In this document: positions 6,127 to 6,288 of the stretch, piece by piece
How positions within the stretch are numbered: the stretch's first letter is position 1
Layout of the letters: every line of letters begins with the position of its first letter
Source: Verrucomicrobiota bacterium
GTDB taxonomy: Bacteria; Verrucomicrobiota; Verrucomicrobiia; Limisphaerales; JADLHS01
DNA length: 6,288 bases
Assembly: GCA_025360895.1 (NCBI GenBank)
Contig: JANYBF010000134.1
Coordinates: forward strand, 1 to 6,288
Direction: 5' to 3'
Notes under the pieces: generated by a model
What the model was told of the DNA's origin: nothing
Seen by the model: the letters and a program-made list of their open reading frames with translations, nothing else
The model's database searches: none
Translations under genes and position numbers: made by a program

Positions 6127-6288
6127 CTATTCGGGTTTGAACGTGCGCAGTTGCCGGCTGGCGGCCTGGAGCACTTCCACCCGCCGCCGCCACGCCTGTT
6201 GCCCCAGATAATCGGCCGGCTGAACCGAAGCCTTTGGCGCGCAGGTAGCGGCGCAGCCGTTCGCGCTGGGAATTTTGCCCTGTGGGCA
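6127..6288 (-). pseudogene. PaaX-like regulator remnant, copy C, internally deleted, runs off the edge
   Basis: The - strand frame ending at stop 6127-6129 encodes PADYLGQQAWRRRVEVLQAA then SRQLRTFKPE, nearly the same as copy A. Beyond about 6220 the DNA no longer matches copy A. A different frame there encodes SQRERLRRYLRAKGFG, which looks like the helix at the end of the N-terminal domain of PaaX-like proteins. The simplest reading is a gene whose middle was deleted out of frame, joining the N-terminal part to the last 30 codons. The upstream part continues outside the window. Family assignment is tentative. Confidence 0.55.

Overview
The window looks like a repeat-rich accessory region of a Verrucomicrobiota-type chromosome. 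The taxonomic guess rests on the giant secreted protein in the middle. It has a parallel beta-helix with Asn-Cys turns, 'TDxDGxxW..PPxMGxDE' module ends, Ig-like and PKD domains, and a C-terminus ending in FYRVKAQ, a style that is common in that phylum. No rRNA, tRNA, CRISPR array or transposase is visible.

Layout from left to right. Positions 2-64 hold the last 20 codons of a + strand gene that enters from outside. Positions 171-533 encode a small XRE-type helix-turn-helix protein whose 3' end runs into a cluster of hairpin-forming inverted repeats (435-558). Positions 574-790 hold a - strand gene remnant (copy A). Positions 835-1514 are a VapBC-type toxin-antitoxin operon with a GTGA overlap and a candidate inverted-repeat operator. 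Positions 1576-1787 hold a second, frameshifted remnant (copy B). Positions 1788-5732 encode a 1314-residue secreted beta-helix protein on the - strand, with a good sigma70-like promoter at 5767-5795. Positions 5792-6061 hold the 3' end of a NadR/AAA_28-like kinase gene that has lost its ATP-binding half. Positions 6085-6120 are a perfect 36-bp palindrome. Positions 6127-6288 hold a third remnant (copy C), internally deleted.

The most interesting structure is the set of three remnants A, B and C. All lie in the same orientation and carry the same 3' coding end, resembling the C-terminus of a PaaX-like regulator. Each is followed, just past its stop codon, by a palindrome built on TTGCAT/ATGCAA. 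They frame the cargo: A and B bracket vapBC, and B and C bracket the beta-helix gene plus the broken kinase gene. The region therefore reads as modules separated by directly repeated, decayed copies of one gene end plus palindrome. Whether this is a recombination or insertion hot spot or a defined mobile unit cannot be decided from one window.

A second point of interest is the VapC toxin. The position where the family usually has its third acidic catalytic residue is Asn108, so the nuclease may be impaired.
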